DNA from: Chloroflexota bacterium
GTDB lineage: Bacteria; Chloroflexota; Anaerolineae; Anaerolineales; UBA11858
NCBI GenBank assembly: GCA_003513015.1
Contig: DOTA01000318.1
Coordinates: forward strand, 3,144-8,643
Length of the DNA: 5,500 nt
Direction: 5' to 3'
The notes under the pieces are model-generated. The model was not told the DNA's origin, ran no database searches, and was given only the letters and a program-made list of their open reading frames with translations. Position 1 is the stretch's first letter. The number at the start of each line of letters is the position of its first letter. Both the position numbers and the translations under genes were made by a program. This document shows positions 5,162 through 5,500 of the stretch, piece by piece.

Positions 5162-5500
5162 TCAATCACCCGAGATGGGGGCGATTTCCACATCCATCTT
5201 TTCAGCGGGTTTCTTGCTGGTGCGGATGCTCCAGATTACCGAGGCTAACAAGAGCAGAGCAACGCCCCAAACGGCCCAGGTATTCCCCTGGTATTTGACC
5301 AGCACAGGCGCGGCCAACAGAGAGACCATGTTGACAACTTTGATCATGGGGTTGAGCGCCGGGCCAGCCGTATCCTTGAGGGGGTCGCCGATGGTATCGC
5401 CGACCACGCCAGATTTGTGGCGCTCGGAGCCTTTGCCGGTGTTATTGGCCGGGTCTCTGGGTTCGTCTTCGATGTATTTCTTGGCGTTATCCCAGGCGCC
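5162..5500 (-). CDS. hppA: Membrane-bound proton/sodium-pumping pyrophosphatase, C-terminal fragment
   Basis: The last 112 residues of a membrane-integral pyrophosphatase, which couples hydrolysis of pyrophosphate to pumping of H+ or Na+ across the cytoplasmic membrane. The start lies beyond the right edge; the family is usually about 650-800 residues. The fragment opens with GAWDNAKK (1-8), containing the aspartate and lysine that match D691 and K694 of the mung bean enzyme. [11 protein letters not shown] (34-44) matches D723, D727, K730 and D731, and NPMIK (50-54) ends in the K742 equivalent, so all active-site residues expected here are present. Membrane helices lie at about 48-68 and 73-92, followed by a polar 20-residue tail. 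The residues that determine potassium dependence and ion specificity are upstream of the window, so H+ versus Na+ pumping cannot be decided. It is convergent with the membrane protein gene and shares its terminator. Confidence 0.96.
   Translation of the reverse strand, partial: GAWDNAKKYIEDEPRDPANNTGKGSERHKSGVVGDTIGDPLKDTAGPALNPMIKVVNMVSLLAAPVLVKYQGNTWAVWGVALLLLASVIWSIRTSKKPAEKMDVEIAPISGD

Noticed and set aside
5029..5298. Plus-strand frame of 89 codons downstream of the membrane protein
   Set aside because: It overlaps the end of the membrane protein gene, runs through the strong terminator and is antisense to hppA.
5429..5467. Polar insert [11 protein letters not shown] after [11 protein letters not shown] in HppA as something new
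   Set aside because: Loops of varying length occur here in known pyrophosphatases, including the plant enzymes, and the active-site residues on both sides are intact.

Overview
The window looks like ordinary metabolic chromosome of a fairly GC-rich bacterium. Gene content and style (a cytoplasmic GH31 glycosidase with a bacterial-type FWWIDWQQG motif, a membrane pyrophosphatase, short degenerate repeats in the intergenic gaps) suggest an environmental Chloroflexota/Anaerolineae-like organism. That placement is inference from gene style; no marker gene is present to fix it. I see no tRNA, rRNA, CRISPR, transposase or phage gene.

Layout: (1) 1-95, minus strand: the first 31 codons of an unrecognised protein running off the left edge. 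(2) 96-279: a divergent intergenic region with a TATAAT box serving the minus gene, weaker promoter candidates serving the plus gene, and a short 8-nt-period array ending just before the plus start. (3) 280-2682, plus: an 800-residue GH31-family alpha-glycosidase with both catalytic aspartates visible. (4) 2683-2771: an intergenic gap almost filled by two head-to-head arrays of an ATTCG-type 8-9-mer; the GH31 stop codon lies inside the first array. (5) 2772-3941, plus: a 389-residue FAD-dependent amine/amino-acid oxidase of the DAO superfamily. (6) 3942-4244: a regulatory-looking gap with another degenerate array, a terminator-like hairpin, a candidate promoter with a 17-nt palindrome over its -10/start region, a second small hairpin and a final 8-mer array. 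(7) 4245-5081, plus: a 278-residue, about 8-TM membrane protein of unknown function whose two halves look like a duplication. (8) 5110-5140: a strong bidirectional terminator. (9) 5162-5500, minus: the last 112 residues of membrane-bound pyrophosphatase (HppA), whose start lies beyond the right edge.

The GH31 enzyme and the oxidase are same-strand neighbours and could be co-transcribed, but no shared pathway is evident. The membrane protein appears to be a separate transcription unit, convergent with hppA. The most interesting pattern is not a protein: all three plus-strand genes are immediately preceded by a degenerate array of 8-9-nt units ending 17-20 nt before the start codon, followed by an A-rich stretch that forms or leads into the Shine-Dalgarno site. 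I found no convincing new defence, mobile or secretion system.
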